The position numbers and the translations under genes are program-made. A stretch of DNA of 64,000 bases, taken from Mycobacterium heidelbergense (GTDB taxonomy: Bacteria > Actinomycetota > Actinomycetes > Mycobacteriales > Mycobacteriaceae). Below the pieces are notes generated by a model. It did no database searches. It saw nothing but the letters and a program-made list of their open reading frames with translations, and was not told the origin of the DNA. Of the stretch, positions 32,823-41,593 are shown piece by piece (the stretch's first letter is position 1; each line of letters opens with the position of its first letter). The stretch lies in the NCBI RefSeq assembly GCF_010730745.1, contig NZ_AP022615.1, positions 1,922,001-1,986,000 on the forward strand, given 5' to 3'.

Positions 32823-33596
32823 ATGCAGGTAGCGATCGTAACCGGGGCAAGCGGTGGGATCGGGTCCGGTTGCGCGGCGAAGCTCGCCGGGATGGGCATG
32901 GCGGTGCTGGCGACCGGGCGCAGCGAGGACAGGCTCGCCCGAGTCAAACAGGAGATCGGCGATTCCGATCGGGTGGCCGCCCTCGCCGTCGACCTGCGAA
33001 ACGACGAGGCGCCCAGGCGAATCGCGGATCTCGCCGTCCAGAGATGGGGGCACATCGACTTCCTGGTCAACGCCGCCGGGATCGGCGGCCCCAAGCCGGT
33101 GCACGAGACCGACGACGAATCGTTGGATCATTTCCTTGATGTGATGCTGCGCGCGCCGTTTCGCCTGATTCGCGAGGTGCTGCCGCACATGCGGCCGGGG
33201 TCGGCGATCATCAACGTCACGTCGACCTTCGCCGTCATCGGCGGCCTTCGTGGCGGCGCCTACTCGGCGGCCAAGGGCGGTCTCACGGCGCTGACCACCC
33301 ACGTCGCCTGCGAGTACGGGGCACGGGGAATACGCTGCAACGCGGTGGCCCCCGGCGTGATTCAGACCCCGATGACCGAGGATCGCCTGCGGGACGAGCG
33401 TTTTCGCCGCATCAATGTCGAGATGACACCGCATCAGCGCCTGGGAACCGTCGACGACGTCGCGAGCACCGTGGCGTTCTTGTGCTCACCCGGCGGCGCC
33501 TTCATCAACGGCCAGACGATCGTCGTCGATGGCGGGTGGAGCTCCACGAAGTACCTCTCGGATGTGGCGCTAAACTCCGAATGGAAGCCCCGCTAG
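32823..33596 (+). CDS. SDR oxidoreductase, last gene of the plus-strand operon
   Basis: 257-residue classical short-chain dehydrogenase. It has TGASGGIGSG, the NAAG motif in LVNAAGIGGPK, Ser in INVTSTFAVIGG and the YSAAKGG catalytic pair, with the C-terminal GGAFINGQTIVVDGGWS. It probably acts as a 3-hydroxyacyl-CoA or alcohol dehydrogenase after CoA activation. The start lies one base after the ligase stop, so the two are co-translated. The gene is convergent with the SRPBCC gene, whose end lies 16 bases away. This marks the right-hand edge of the catabolic island. Confidence 0.9.
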   Translation: MQVAIVTGASGGIGSGCAAKLAGMGMAVLATGRSEDRLARVKQEIGDSDRVAALAVDLRNDEAPRRIADLAVQRWGHIDFLVNAAGIGGPKPVHETDDESLDHFLDVMLRAPFRLIREVLPHMRPGSAIINVTSTFAVIGGLRGGAYSAAKGGLTALTTHVACEYGARGIRCNAVAPGVIQTPMTEDRLRDERFRRINVEMTPHQRLGTVDDVASTVAFLCSPGGAFINGQTIVVDGGWSSTKYLSDVALNSEWKPR

Positions 33597-33612
33597 CGAC
33601 AATGCCGGTGGG

Positions 33613-34074
33613 TCACGCGGATTCGAAGTGCCGCCGGATGCCCGCCAGCATCGCGATGTGCGCCCTGACCGCCTCGCGCGTCGTCACCGACGCCAGCGGC
33701 CGCGGCGCGGCTATCCGGATGCGCTCGGTGATCAGGGTGCCGCCGCCGACCGCGGCGAAGCTCACCGTCCCGCGCAGGCGCACCCCGGGTGACTGATCGG
33801 CCTCGGTCAGCACGTCGCCGTCGGCGCGGACGTGCAGGCGCGCCCGATAGGCGGTCCGTAGGGTGAACGGTCCCAAGGGAATCCGGTCCACCACCCGATA
33901 GCTCTGCAGGTAACCGTCCGGCGTTTCGGTGCGCGACGTGGCTCGCACGGAGACGATCAGCGGATGAACCAGTTTGATGTTGTCCAGGTCCACGTAGAAG
34001 TCGCGGACGTCGCCCGGCGGCGCGGGCACCTCTTCGGACAGCGTCCGCTCGGCGTGGGCGACCCACCAGCTCAC
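33613..34074 (-). CDS. SRPBCC-fold protein, 153 aa
   Basis: START/SRPBCC-like ligand-binding protein. It begins with WWVAHAERTLSEEVPAPPGDVRDFYVDLDNIKLVHP, the usual first strand and helices, and keeps the alternating beta pattern to a C-terminal long helix (about 125-150). No enzyme motif is seen; such proteins bind or dehydrate hydrophobic ligands. The GTG at 34074 overlaps the rhomboid stop (GTGA), so the pair is coupled. This pairing with the rhomboid gene gives no clear functional clue. Confidence 0.8.
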   Translation of the reverse strand: MSWWVAHAERTLSEEVPAPPGDVRDFYVDLDNIKLVHPLIVSVRATSRTETPDGYLQSYRVVDRIPLGPFTLRTAYRARLHVRADGDVLTEADQSPGVRLRGTVSFAAVGGGTLITERIRIAAPRPLASVTTREAVRAHIAMLAGIRRHFESA

Positions 34075-34922
34075 GGGACCAACTCCGCGACGAGATCGGC
34101 TGTGCGCCACCAGATCAGCGCCGCGAACACGGCCAGGACGATGACGGTTGCCGCGGCCTGGACCGGGCCCCGGCGTTCCCTCGGCGGGTACACGTACGCG
34201 GCGGCCACCAGCCCGCCCGTCACGAGCCCGCCGACGTGCCCCTGCCAGCTGATCCGTTGGGAACTGACGGCCGGGACGACGAACGTGAAGACCAGGTTGA
34301 TCACGATCACCGCGACGACCCAGCGGACGTCGAGGGTGAGCCGCTTCGCCACCACGAACGTGGCGCCGAACAGGCCGAAGATCGCGCCGGACGCGCCCGC
34401 CGTCGCCGTGTTGAGCGGCGACAGCAGGTAGACCAGCACCGAACCACCCAGCCCGCTCAACACATACAGCGCGCCGAATCTCGTTCGGCCAAAACACATC
34501 TCAAGCGGCGGACCCACGACATAGAGCGCCCACATGTTCAGCAACAGATGCGTCGGGCCGTAGTGCAAAAACGCCGCGGTCAGCAGTCGGTACAGCTGGC
34601 CGTCGGCGACGGCCGGCGGCCACAGGGCCAGCTGCTTTTCCAGGTCCCCCGACGCCATCTGCGCCAGGAAGACCATGACGTTGATCGCGATCAGCGCATA
34701 GCTGACAACCGGCGTGGCCGACCGGCGCGTCCGCGGCGGCCGGATCGTCCGGCCACCCGCCTGCACGCACTCCACGCACTGGTGGCCGACCGCGGCGGCG
34801 CGCATGCAATCGCCGCAGATGTACCGCTCGCAGCGGTTGCAGCGGACGTAGGTCTGGCGGCCGGGATGGCGGTAACAGGTCGGCGCCCCGGCCGGCGACT
34901 CCGGTGCGCTGGGTGCACTCAT
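34071..34922 (-). CDS. Rhomboid-family intramembrane protease with N-terminal zinc finger (Rv0110-like)
   Basis: 283-residue membrane protein. The N-terminal part (about 15-50) is a B-box-like zinc-binding domain with CYRHPGRQTYVRCNRC, CGDC and CVEC pairs. Six membrane segments follow. The catalytic Ser lies in GASGAIFG and the His in QGHVGGLVTG, and the HYGPTHLLLNMWAL loop carries the conserved L1 features and Asn. It cleaves single-span membrane proteins within the bilayer; substrates are unknown. The ATG at 34922 follows a weak GAGAAT site. In M. tuberculosis the rhomboid Rv0110 adjoins Rv0111; here 13 kb separates the two homologues. Confidence 0.9.
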   Translation of the reverse strand: MSAPSAPESPAGAPTCYRHPGRQTYVRCNRCERYICGDCMRAAAVGHQCVECVQAGGRTIRPPRTRRSATPVVSYALIAINVMVFLAQMASGDLEKQLALWPPAVADGQLYRLLTAAFLHYGPTHLLLNMWALYVVGPPLEMCFGRTRFGALYVLSGLGGSVLVYLLSPLNTATAGASGAIFGLFGATFVVAKRLTLDVRWVVAVIVINLVFTFVVPAVSSQRISWQGHVGGLVTGGLVAAAYVYPPRERRGPVQAAATVIVLAVFAALIWWRTADLVAELVP

Positions 34923-35037
34923 CACACCATTCTCGCCCGCGCGGTCGGGCGCGGCGCGGGCGCTTCGTCGAACGCGCCTCGCCGGCATTTCCCGGGCCGC
35001 CGCGGTGCCTTACTGTGTGTTCCGTGGAGTGGGCGAC

Positions 35038-35400
35038 GTGACCGGCGTCGTCGAGCGCTATCTGGAGTGCCTGGCCGCACACGATTGGGACGGCCTGGCC
35101 GCAACGATCGCCGAGCACGGCCTGACCCGGGAGGGCCCGTTCTGCGACGTCGTCGAGGGCAAGCGGCACTACGTCGCCTACCTCCGCAAGGTACTCACCA
35201 ACCTGAAGGGCCACCGGCTCGAGGTGCAGCGGGTTTCGCACGTGAACTCTCGGCTGTCCTACGTCGAGTTGACCGAGTCGTTCGAGATCGACGGCGTTGT
35301 GGCCTCGTGGCCCGAATGCATCCTCTTCGAGCGGGGCGGCGACGGCCTGATCTCGCGCGTCAGCGTGTTCTTCAAGCAGCCGGGGGGCGACACGGCGTAG
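35038..35400 (+). CDS. NTF2-like (SnoaL-type) protein, 120 aa
   Basis: Small single-domain protein with the NTF2-like pattern: VVERYLECLAAHDWDGLAATI as the first helices, then REGPFCDVVEGKRHYVAYL and the beta strands ending CILFERGGDGLISRVSVFFKQ. Catalysis or ligand is unknown. Several in-frame GTG codons exist (35005, 35017, 35029, 35038); 35038 is chosen because GGAG lies eight bases upstream and the fold begins there. It is divergent from the rhomboid gene and precedes the small protein and ctpI. Confidence 0.75.
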   Translation: MTGVVERYLECLAAHDWDGLAATIAEHGLTREGPFCDVVEGKRHYVAYLRKVLTNLKGHRLEVQRVSHVNSRLSYVELTESFEIDGVVASWPECILFERGGDGLISRVSVFFKQPGGDTA

Positions 35401-35449
35401 CGGCGCCGCGCTATTCCCTCACTCCCGGAATTGACCTAACCTCTGAGAG

Positions 35450-35683
35450 GTGGAGTCACACGGAAAGCCCGAATTGGTGCCCGTCGAAAAATTGCATTCA
35501 GGCGACCCCGTCACGGACGTCAACGGTGGCGGTCAGCGGTACATAGTTCTCGAGTCGAAAGCCGTGGGCGATAGCTGCGTGGTCCTCGAACTCGAATCCC
35601 GAGTGGATCATCAGCTGCAGGTCGTCGAGAGGTCCTTCCCCGCCGGGTACCACTTCGGTAGGGCGAACCACCGAATTCTGTAA
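35450..35683 (+). CDS. Small hypothetical protein, 77 aa (possible Rv0108c counterpart)
   Basis: Begins MESHGKPELVPVEKLHSGDPV and ends YHFGRANHRIL; mostly beta-like with no membrane segment. The pattern LVPVEKLHSGDPV...VVLELESRVDHQLQVVE suggests a small barrel. I do not recognise the family. A GAGAGG site lies close upstream of the GTG. Its place directly before ctpI, on the same strand, corresponds to that of the 69-residue Rv0108c of M. tuberculosis, which is the only hint to identity. Confidence 0.6.
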   Translation: MESHGKPELVPVEKLHSGDPVTDVNGGGQRYIVLESKAVGDSCVVLELESRVDHQLQVVERSFPAGYHFGRANHRIL

Positions 35684-36076
35684 ACGATTTCCGCAACCCA
35701 ATACCGCGGTGCGACGGCTGCCGCGCATTCACGCCATTGTCGTGCGTCGACGACCGCTCGCAAAACCCTTGGCGCAGAACACCAATTGCGCGGCCGGACA
35801 AATTCGGGCCGCGCCGAGACCGTCGGCGACCCCGCCCCCGTAACCGACGCGTCGCCGCCCGACGCTCTCGCGACGCGCACCCGTCGGGCACGTTTGGCCG
35901 TCCCGAAAACCGGTAACCTTTCTGGCAGAAGCGATTGCGCCCCCAATAACTGAGCGAATCCCGACCCGCCACAGTCGTTGGTGTCTTCGCGCGGCCGTCC
36001 CCGCGGCCCATATGTGGACAGGCCCCTGACACGCCAGGATCATTAGGCGCGGTGGACGTAATTGAAGGGTGAAGGA
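35684..36076. other. 393-bp stretch upstream of ctpI without a gene
   Basis: No frame here has both a start and a plausible ribosome site. The composition is less GC-rich than the flanks around 35910-35960. A transcription start for ctpI may lie near the right-hand end, but no clear -10/-35 pair or known riboswitch was recognised. Confidence 0.5.
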
Positions 36077-39000
36077 ATGAGGGTCCCGGGTGTGGGCGGC
36101 GTCGTCGCCGGCGTGACCGGCGGAGCCGCGCAGGCGGTGCGAGCCGGCCTGTCGACGGCGGCCGGCGCCGTCGGCGCCGTGCAGACGCTCGCCGCCCCGG
36201 TGGCCGAGCTGGCCGGCCCCGTGGTTCAGTCGATGGCCCAAACGACCGGCCGGGCGATCGGGATCTCCTCCGACGGCCCCGCCAACGGCGTGACGCCGCC
36301 GGTGCGCTGGCAGAGCGGTCGGCGGATCCACCTGGACCTGGACCCGCTGCTGCCCTTCCCCGCCTGGCATGAGCACGCGCCGGTGGTGGAGGAGCCGGTC
36401 CGCCGGATCCCCGGGGTGGCCACGGCCCATGTCGAGGGCGCACTCGGCCGCCTCGTGGTCGAACTCGAGAGCGACGCCGACAGCGACGCCGTCCTCGACG
36501 AGGTGCGGGAGACGGTCTGCGCCGTGGCGACCGACCTGGCCTCGACCGGACCGAAGGCGGTAACCCGGACCGCACCGTTCGCGGACCCGGGTAACCCGCT
36601 GGCGATCCTGGTCCCCCTCACCGCCGCGGCGATGGATGTCGCGGCCGTCGGTGCCGCCGTCACCGGCTGGCTGGGCCGGCTGCCGGTCGCGCCGAGGAGC
36701 GCCCGGGCCGCGGCCGCCCTGCTGAATCATCAGCCGCGGGTGGTGGGCGTGCTCGAGTCGCGGCTGGGTCGGGTCGGCACGGACATCGCGCTGAGCGCTT
36801 CGACCGCGTTGGCCAACGGGCTGACCCAGGCGGTCGGCACCCCCCTGCTGGATCTGGCGCAACGCAGCCTTCAGATCTCCGAAGCGGCGGCTCATCGCCA
36901 GAGATGGCGCGAGCGGGAACCGGAGCTGGCCTCGCCGAAGCGGCCGCAGGCCCCGGTGGTTCCCGTCATCTCGTCGGCCGGGCCCAAGTCCCAGGCGCCG
37001 CGACATAACTGGGCGCCCGCGGCCGCGGGCGAGGCGTCACACGTCGTCGTCGGCGGAGCCATCGACGCGGCCATCGACACCGCGAAGGGATCCATGGCCG
37101 GGCCCGTCGAGGAGTACGCCAATCAGGCCGCCAACGCTTCGCTGATCGCCGCGGCGGGCGCGTTGCTGGCCGGCGGTGGCACCGACGACGCGGCTGGAGC
37201 GCTCCTGGCGGGCATCCCGAGAGCCGCGCACGTGGGCCGGCAGACGTTCGCCGCCGTGCTGGGCCGCGGACTCGCCAACGCCGGGCAACTGATCCTCGAC
37301 CCGGGCGCTCTGCGCCGGCTGGACCGGGTGAAGGTGGTCGTCATCGACGGGGCGGCGCTGCGCGGTGACCACCGCGCCGTGCTGCAGGCGCGGGGGGACG
37401 TCCCCGGCTGGGACGAGGACCGAGTCTATGAGGTCGCCGACGCGTTGCTGCACGGCGAGGACGCGCCGGAACCGGACCCCGACGAGCTGCCGGCCACCGG
37501 CGCCCGGCTGCGATGGGTTCGGGCGCAGGAACCGGCGACGGCGCCCGCGCAGGGTCTCGAACATGCGGACCTCGTGGTCGATGGCGAACGGGTGGGCAGC
37601 GTCGACGTGGGATGGGAGGTCGACCCCTTCGCGATCCCGCTGCTGCAGACCGCGCACCGAACCGGAGCCCGGGTGGTGTTGCGCCACGTTGCCGGCACCG
37701 AGGACCTGACCGCCAGCGTCGCCGTGAGCCACCCGGCGGGAACGCCGTTGCTGAAGCTGGTCCGTGACCTGCGCACGGACCGCGGCCCGGTCCTGCTGAT
37801 CACGGCGCTGCACCGGGATTTCGCGTCGACCGACACGCTGGCCGCGCTGGCCATCGCCGACGTCGGGGTGGCGCTGGACGATCCTCAGGCGGCGACGCCG
37901 TGGGCCGCCGACATCATCACCGGCACCGACCTGGCCGCGGCCGTCCGGATCCTGTCGGCGCTGCCGGTCGCCCGCGAGGCGACGGAATCGTCCGTGCGCC
38001 TCGCGAAGGGCGGCAGCACCCTGGCCGGCCTGTTGCTGGTCACCGGCGACCCCCACAGCGTCAACCCGTTGGCGTTACAGCGCTGGCTCAATCCGGTCAA
38101 CGCGGCCGCGGCGGCCGCGTTGGCGGCGGGCGCGTTCTCGGCCACCAGGCTGCTGCGGGTGCCGGATCCCACGCCGCAACCACTGACCGCCTGGCATGCC
38201 CTGGATCCGGAGATCGTCTACGCCCGGCTGGCCAGCCGCACCCGTCCCCTGGCCGTCGAGCCCGGCACCGCGCCCTGGCGACAGCTCCTCGATGACCTGT
38301 CCTACAACCCGGTCGTGGCGCCGTTGCGGGGCCCGGCCGGCCGGGTGGGCCGGCTGCTGGCCGCCACCCGGGCCGAACTCGCCGACCCGCTGACCCCGAT
38401 CCTGGCGGTCGGGGCGGCGGCCTCGGCGATCGTCGGCAGCAACATCGACGCGCTGCTGGTCGCGGGCGTGATGACCGCGAACGCGATCACCGGCGGGGTG
38501 CAGCGGTTGCGGGCCGAGGCGGCGGTCGCCGAACTGTTCGCCGAACAGGATCAACACGCGCGACGCGTGGTCCTTCCCACGGTTGCGACGGCGCACCGCC
38601 GGCTCGAGGCGGCACGTTCAACCGAACGCACGGTCACGGTGAGCGCCAAATCGCTGCGCCCGGGCGACATCATCGACCTGGCGGCCCCGGAGGTGGTGCC
38701 TGCGGATGCGCGGCTGCTGGTGGCCGAGGACCTGGAGGTCGACGAGTCCTTCCTCACCGGGGAGTCGCTGCCCGTGGACAAGCAGGTCGAGCCCGTCGCG
38801 GTCGCCGATGCCGACAGGGCCAGCATGCTGTTCGAGGGCAGCACCATTGTCGCGGGGCGCGCCCGGGCGATCGTCGTGGCCACCGGCGCGGGCACCGCGG
38901 CGCAACGCGCTATTTCGGCGATCACCGACGTCGAGTCGGCCGCCGGTGTGCAGGCGCGACTGCGAGAGCTGACCAGCAAGGTGCTTCCGCTGACGCTTGC

Positions 39001-40897
39001 CGGCGGCGCGGCGGTGACCGGTTTGGCGTTGGCGCACCGCGGCTCGTTGCGCCAGGCGGTCGCCGACGGCGTGGCAATCGCCGTGGCCGCCGTCCCGGAA
39101 GGCCTGCCGTTGGTGGCCACCCTGGCCCAGCTGGCCGCCGCCCAGCGCCTGTCGCGGCGCGGGGCGCTGGTCCGCACGCCCCGCGCCGTCGAAGCCTTGG
39201 GCCGGGTCCAGACCGTATGTTTCGACAAGACCGGCACGCTCACCGAGAACCACCTGCGCGTGGTCTGTGGCGTTCCGTATGCCACCAGCGCGGACGGTCC
39301 ATTCCCCGGGGCGGGCGACCCGCGGGCCGCCGAGGTGGTGCGGGTCGCCGCACGCTCCTGCACCAAGCCGCAGAACGGGCAGGGCCACGCGCACGCCACC
39401 GACGAGGCCATCCTCACGGCGGCGAATTCCCTTGATGGTCAAGGCGACACGCAGTGGAATCTGCTGGCGGAGGTGCCGTTCGAGTCCAGTCGGGGCTACT
39501 CGGCCTCGATCGGCACCACGAGCGCCGACACCGGGCCGATGCTGGCCGTGAAAGGCGCTCCCGAGGAGATCCTGCCGCGCTGCCGGTTCGCCGCGGGAGA
39601 CGCCGACCTCGACCACGCGGAGTCCCTGATAATGCGCCTCGCCGGGCAGGGCCTGCGTGTGCTGGCGGTGGCGCAGCGCCGCTGGGAGCACGGGACCTCC
39701 GAAGAGGACACCGACGCCGACGCCGTGGACGCCGCCGCGCACGACCTGGAGCTGATCGGCTACGTCGGATTGGCGGACACCGCGCGGGCGTCCGCCCGGC
39801 CGTTGATCGAGGCGCTGGTCGAGGCGGGTCGCCGGGTGGTGCTGATCACCGGCGACCACCCGGTGACCGCACGGGCGATCGCCCGTCAGCTGGGCCTGCC
39901 GTCGGATGCGCGAGAGGTAAGCGGGGCCGAGCTCGCCGCGCTGGACGAGGACGATCGCGCCAAGCTCGCCGCCGATGCGCAGGTTTTCGCCCGCGTCAGC
40001 CCCGAGCAGAAGGTGCAGATCGTCGCGGCGCTGCAACGCGGCGGGCAGGTGACGGCGATGGTCGGCGACGGGGCCAACGACGCGGCCGCGATCCGGATGG
40101 CCGACGTCGGCATCGGCGTAAGCGGCCGCGGTTCGTCGGCCGCGCGAGGGGCCGCCGACATCGTCTTGACCGAGAACGACCTCGGTGTGCTGCTCGACGC
40201 GTTGGTCGAAGGCCGCGGCATGTGGGGCGGCGTGCGCGATGCGGTGAGCATCCTGGTTGGCGGCAACGTGGGCGAGGTGCTCTTCACCATCATCGGGACC
40301 GCGCTGGGCACCGGCCGCGCGCCGGTGGGCACCCGTCAGCTGCTGCTGGTGAACCTGCTCACCGACATGTTTCCCGCGCTCGCGGTTGCCGTCACACCGC
40401 AGTATCCGCAGCCCGAGGAGGATGAGGACGGCGCGGACCGTGACGCCGAGGAGCTGCAGCGCGCCTTCCAGCAGGCGGCGCTGTCCGAACCCGCGCCCTC
40501 CCTCGACGCGCCGCTGATGCGGCAGATCGTCACCCGTGGCGCCGTCACAGCCGCCGGCGCCACGGCGGCCTGGGCCATCGGGCGTTGGACCCCGGGCACC
40601 GAACGCCGCACGGCGACAATGGGACTCACCGCCCTGGTGACGACGCAACTCGCGCAAACCCTGCTGACGCGCCGCCACAGCCCGCTCGTCATCTGGACGG
40701 TGCTGGGCAGCGCGGGCGTCCTGGTCGCCATCGTCCAGACCCCCGGCGTCAGCCAATTCTTCGGGTGCACACCGCTGGGGCCCATCGCCTGGAGCGGTGT
40801 CATCAGCGCGACCGCCGGCGCCACCGCCGTCTCGGTGCTGGCGCCGAACTGGCTGGCCACCAGGGTCGCCGCCCTGGAACCCAAGCAGGAGTCATAG
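36077..40897 (+). CDS. ctpI: Cation-transporting P-type ATPase CtpI
   Basis: Very large (1606-residue) P-type ATPase, similar in length to M. tuberculosis CtpI (1632). The N-terminal 750 residues are a mycobacterial-specific extension with hydrophobic segments and a degenerate copy of the ATPase body. The catalytic half has FLTGESLPVDK (actuator), VAAVPEGLPLV (membrane metal-site helix), CFDKTGTLTEN with the phosphorylated Asp near residue 1050, LITGDHPVTARA and MVGDGANDAAAIRMADVGIG. Ten or so membrane helices end the protein. The transported ion is unknown; the PEGLP motif resembles P2-type pumps. The ATG at 36077 has AAGGG seven bases upstream; a TTG five codons earlier is possible. Confidence 0.93.
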   Translation: MRVPGVGGVVAGVTGGAAQAVRAGLSTAAGAVGAVQTLAAPVAELAGPVVQSMAQTTGRAIGISSDGPANGVTPPVRWQSGRRIHLDLDPLLPFPAWHEHAPVVEEPVRRIPGVATAHVEGALGRLVVELESDADSDAVLDEVRETVCAVATDLASTGPKAVTRTAPFADPGNPLAILVPLTAAAMDVAAVGAAVTGWLGRLPVAPRSARAAAALLNHQPRVVGVLESRLGRVGTDIALSASTALANGLTQAVGTPLLDLAQRSLQISEAAAHRQRWREREPELASPKRPQAPVVPVISSAGPKSQAPRHNWAPAAAGEASHVVVGGAIDAAIDTAKGSMAGPVEEYANQAANASLIAAAGALLAGGGTDDAAGALLAGIPRAAHVGRQTFAAVLGRGLANAGQLILDPGALRRLDRVKVVVIDGAALRGDHRAVLQARGDVPGWDEDRVYEVADALLHGEDAPEPDPDELPATGARLRWVRAQEPATAPAQGLEHADLVVDGERVGSVDVGWEVDPFAIPLLQTAHRTGARVVLRHVAGTEDLTASVAVSHPAGTPLLKLVRDLRTDRGPVLLITALHRDFASTDTLAALAIADVGVALDDPQAATPWAADIITGTDLAAAVRILSALPVAREATESSVRLAKGGSTLAGLLLVTGDPHSVNPLALQRWLNPVNAAAAAALAAGAFSATRLLRVPDPTPQPLTAWHALDPEIVYARLASRTRPLAVEPGTAPWRQLLDDLSYNPVVAPLRGPAGRVGRLLAATRAELADPLTPILAVGAAASAIVGSNIDALLVAGVMTANAITGGVQRLRAEAAVAELFAEQDQHARRVVLPTVATAHRRLEAARSTERTVTVSAKSLRPGDIIDLAAPEVVPADARLLVAEDLEVDESFLTGESLPVDKQVEPVAVADADRASMLFEGSTIVAGRARAIVVATGAGTAAQRAISAITDVESAAGVQARLRELTSKVLPLTLAGGAAVTGLALAHRGSLRQAVADGVAIAVAAVPEGLPLVATLAQLAAAQRLSRRGALVRTPRAVEALGRVQTVCFDKTGTLTENHLRVVCGVPYATSADGPFPGAGDPRAAEVVRVAARSCTKPQNGQGHAHATDEAILTAANSLDGQGDTQWNLLAEVPFESSRGYSASIGTTSADTGPMLAVKGAPEEILPRCRFAAGDADLDHAESLIMRLAGQGLRVLAVAQRRWEHGTSEEDTDADAVDAAAHDLELIGYVGLADTARASARPLIEALVEAGRRVVLITGDHPVTARAIARQLGLPSDAREVSGAELAALDEDDRAKLAADAQVFARVSPEQKVQIVAALQRGGQVTAMVGDGANDAAAIRMADVGIGVSGRGSSAARGAADIVLTENDLGVLLDALVEGRGMWGGVRDAVSILVGGNVGEVLFTIIGTALGTGRAPVGTRQLLLVNLLTDMFPALAVAVTPQYPQPEEDEDGADRDAEELQRAFQQAALSEPAPSLDAPLMRQIVTRGAVTAAGATAAWAIGRWTPGTERRTATMGLTALVTTQLAQTLLTRRHSPLVIWTVLGSAGVLVAIVQTPGVSQFFGCTPLGPIAWSGVISATAGATAVSVLAPNWLATRVAALEPKQES

Positions 40898-40918
40898 GGG
40901 TCGGCTCAGTCGCCAGTG

Positions 40919-41275
40919 TCAGGTGACGCCTATCGAGAGCATGATGCGTTCGCGGATGCTCGCCAACTGCACCGCGGTAATCCGCGAGTCGGTGGGGTTG
41001 ACGCGTCGCAGCGACACGCTGGTGACGTGGTGGGCCAATGCCCAACACGTCGCATCCACTCCGTTTTGGACCGTCGGATCGATGCGCTCGGCGAACGACC
41101 TGTGCGCCAGTCCCTCATCGCGGGTCAACGGGACTACCAGCACGTTCGGATATTCGTCCGGAAATAACTCGTGGTCCTCGACGACGACTGCGGGACGCAG
41201 CCTGCCGGGTTCGTGTGGCAATGCACCGCCCCGCCAATCAACTACCACGATGCTGCCGGCCGCGTGCCGACTCAC
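40919..41275 (-). CDS. MazF/PemK-like toxin (mRNA interferase type)
   Basis: 118-residue protein with the PemK/MazF-like core: IVVVDWRGGALPHEPGRLRPAVVVEDHELF followed by NVLVVPLTRDEG. A later helix, VTSVSLRRVNPTDSRITAVQLASIRERI, fits the C-terminal part. Members cut RNA at short sequences. The GTG at 41275 overlaps the stop of the gene before it (GTGA), the usual arrangement for antitoxin-toxin pairs. It is convergent with ctpI, 21 bases from its end. The ACA-type specificity cannot be inferred. It was classed by motif pattern, not by a database search. Confidence 0.75.
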   Translation of the reverse strand: MSRHAAGSIVVVDWRGGALPHEPGRLRPAVVVEDHELFPDEYPNVLVVPLTRDEGLAHRSFAERIDPTVQNGVDATCWALAHHVTSVSLRRVNPTDSRITAVQLASIRERIMLSIGVT

Positions 41276-41514
41276 GGCAGGTCGGCTAGCGGCGTCCCAA
41301 ACTCATCGAGTTCGCTTCGTGCTTCGGGGTGCTTGGCCAGGTGAGCCATCACTCGATCTCCGTCTGCTCGAATCGTCTCCCGCCGCGCCTGCCGTGCCGC
41401 GGCTTCGGCCATCTCTCGAATGAATGCGCTCAGTCCCTTGCCTTGCTTACGAGCCGCCGCCTCGAGTACCGCCCGGGTGTCGGCGTCCAGCCGGATCGTC
41501 AGGGTCTCTGCCAT
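41272..41514 (-). CDS. Ribbon-helix-helix antitoxin (MazE/CopG type)
   Basis: 80-residue protein beginning MAETLTIRLDADTRAVLEAAARKQGKGLSAFIREM, the ribbon-helix-helix DNA-binding pattern, followed by a charged helix and a flexible tail ending EFGTPLADLP, typical of toxin-neutralising tails. It would bind the MazF-like toxin and repress the operon. An in-frame ATG at 41523 would add three residues. Two copies of a GTGTAAT/GTGTTAC-like element lie just upstream (about 41527-41548), which could be the operator. Confidence 0.75.
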   Translation of the reverse strand: MAETLTIRLDADTRAVLEAAARKQGKGLSAFIREMAEAAARQARRETIRADGDRVMAHLAKHPEARSELDEFGTPLADLP

Positions 41515-41593
41515 ACACGACATCGTAACACGCCCATGTATTACACTGCCGATCGTGTCACGGCCAGGGCACGGGCGCTGGGAGGTCATGCCC

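Noticed and set aside
35611..35946. 111-codon minus-strand frame upstream of ctpI
   Set aside because: It overlaps the small plus-strand gene, has no ribosome site and no recognisable pattern.
38618..40756. 712-codon minus-strand frame opposite ctpI
   Set aside because: It mirrors the P-type ATPase catalytic part and has shadow composition.
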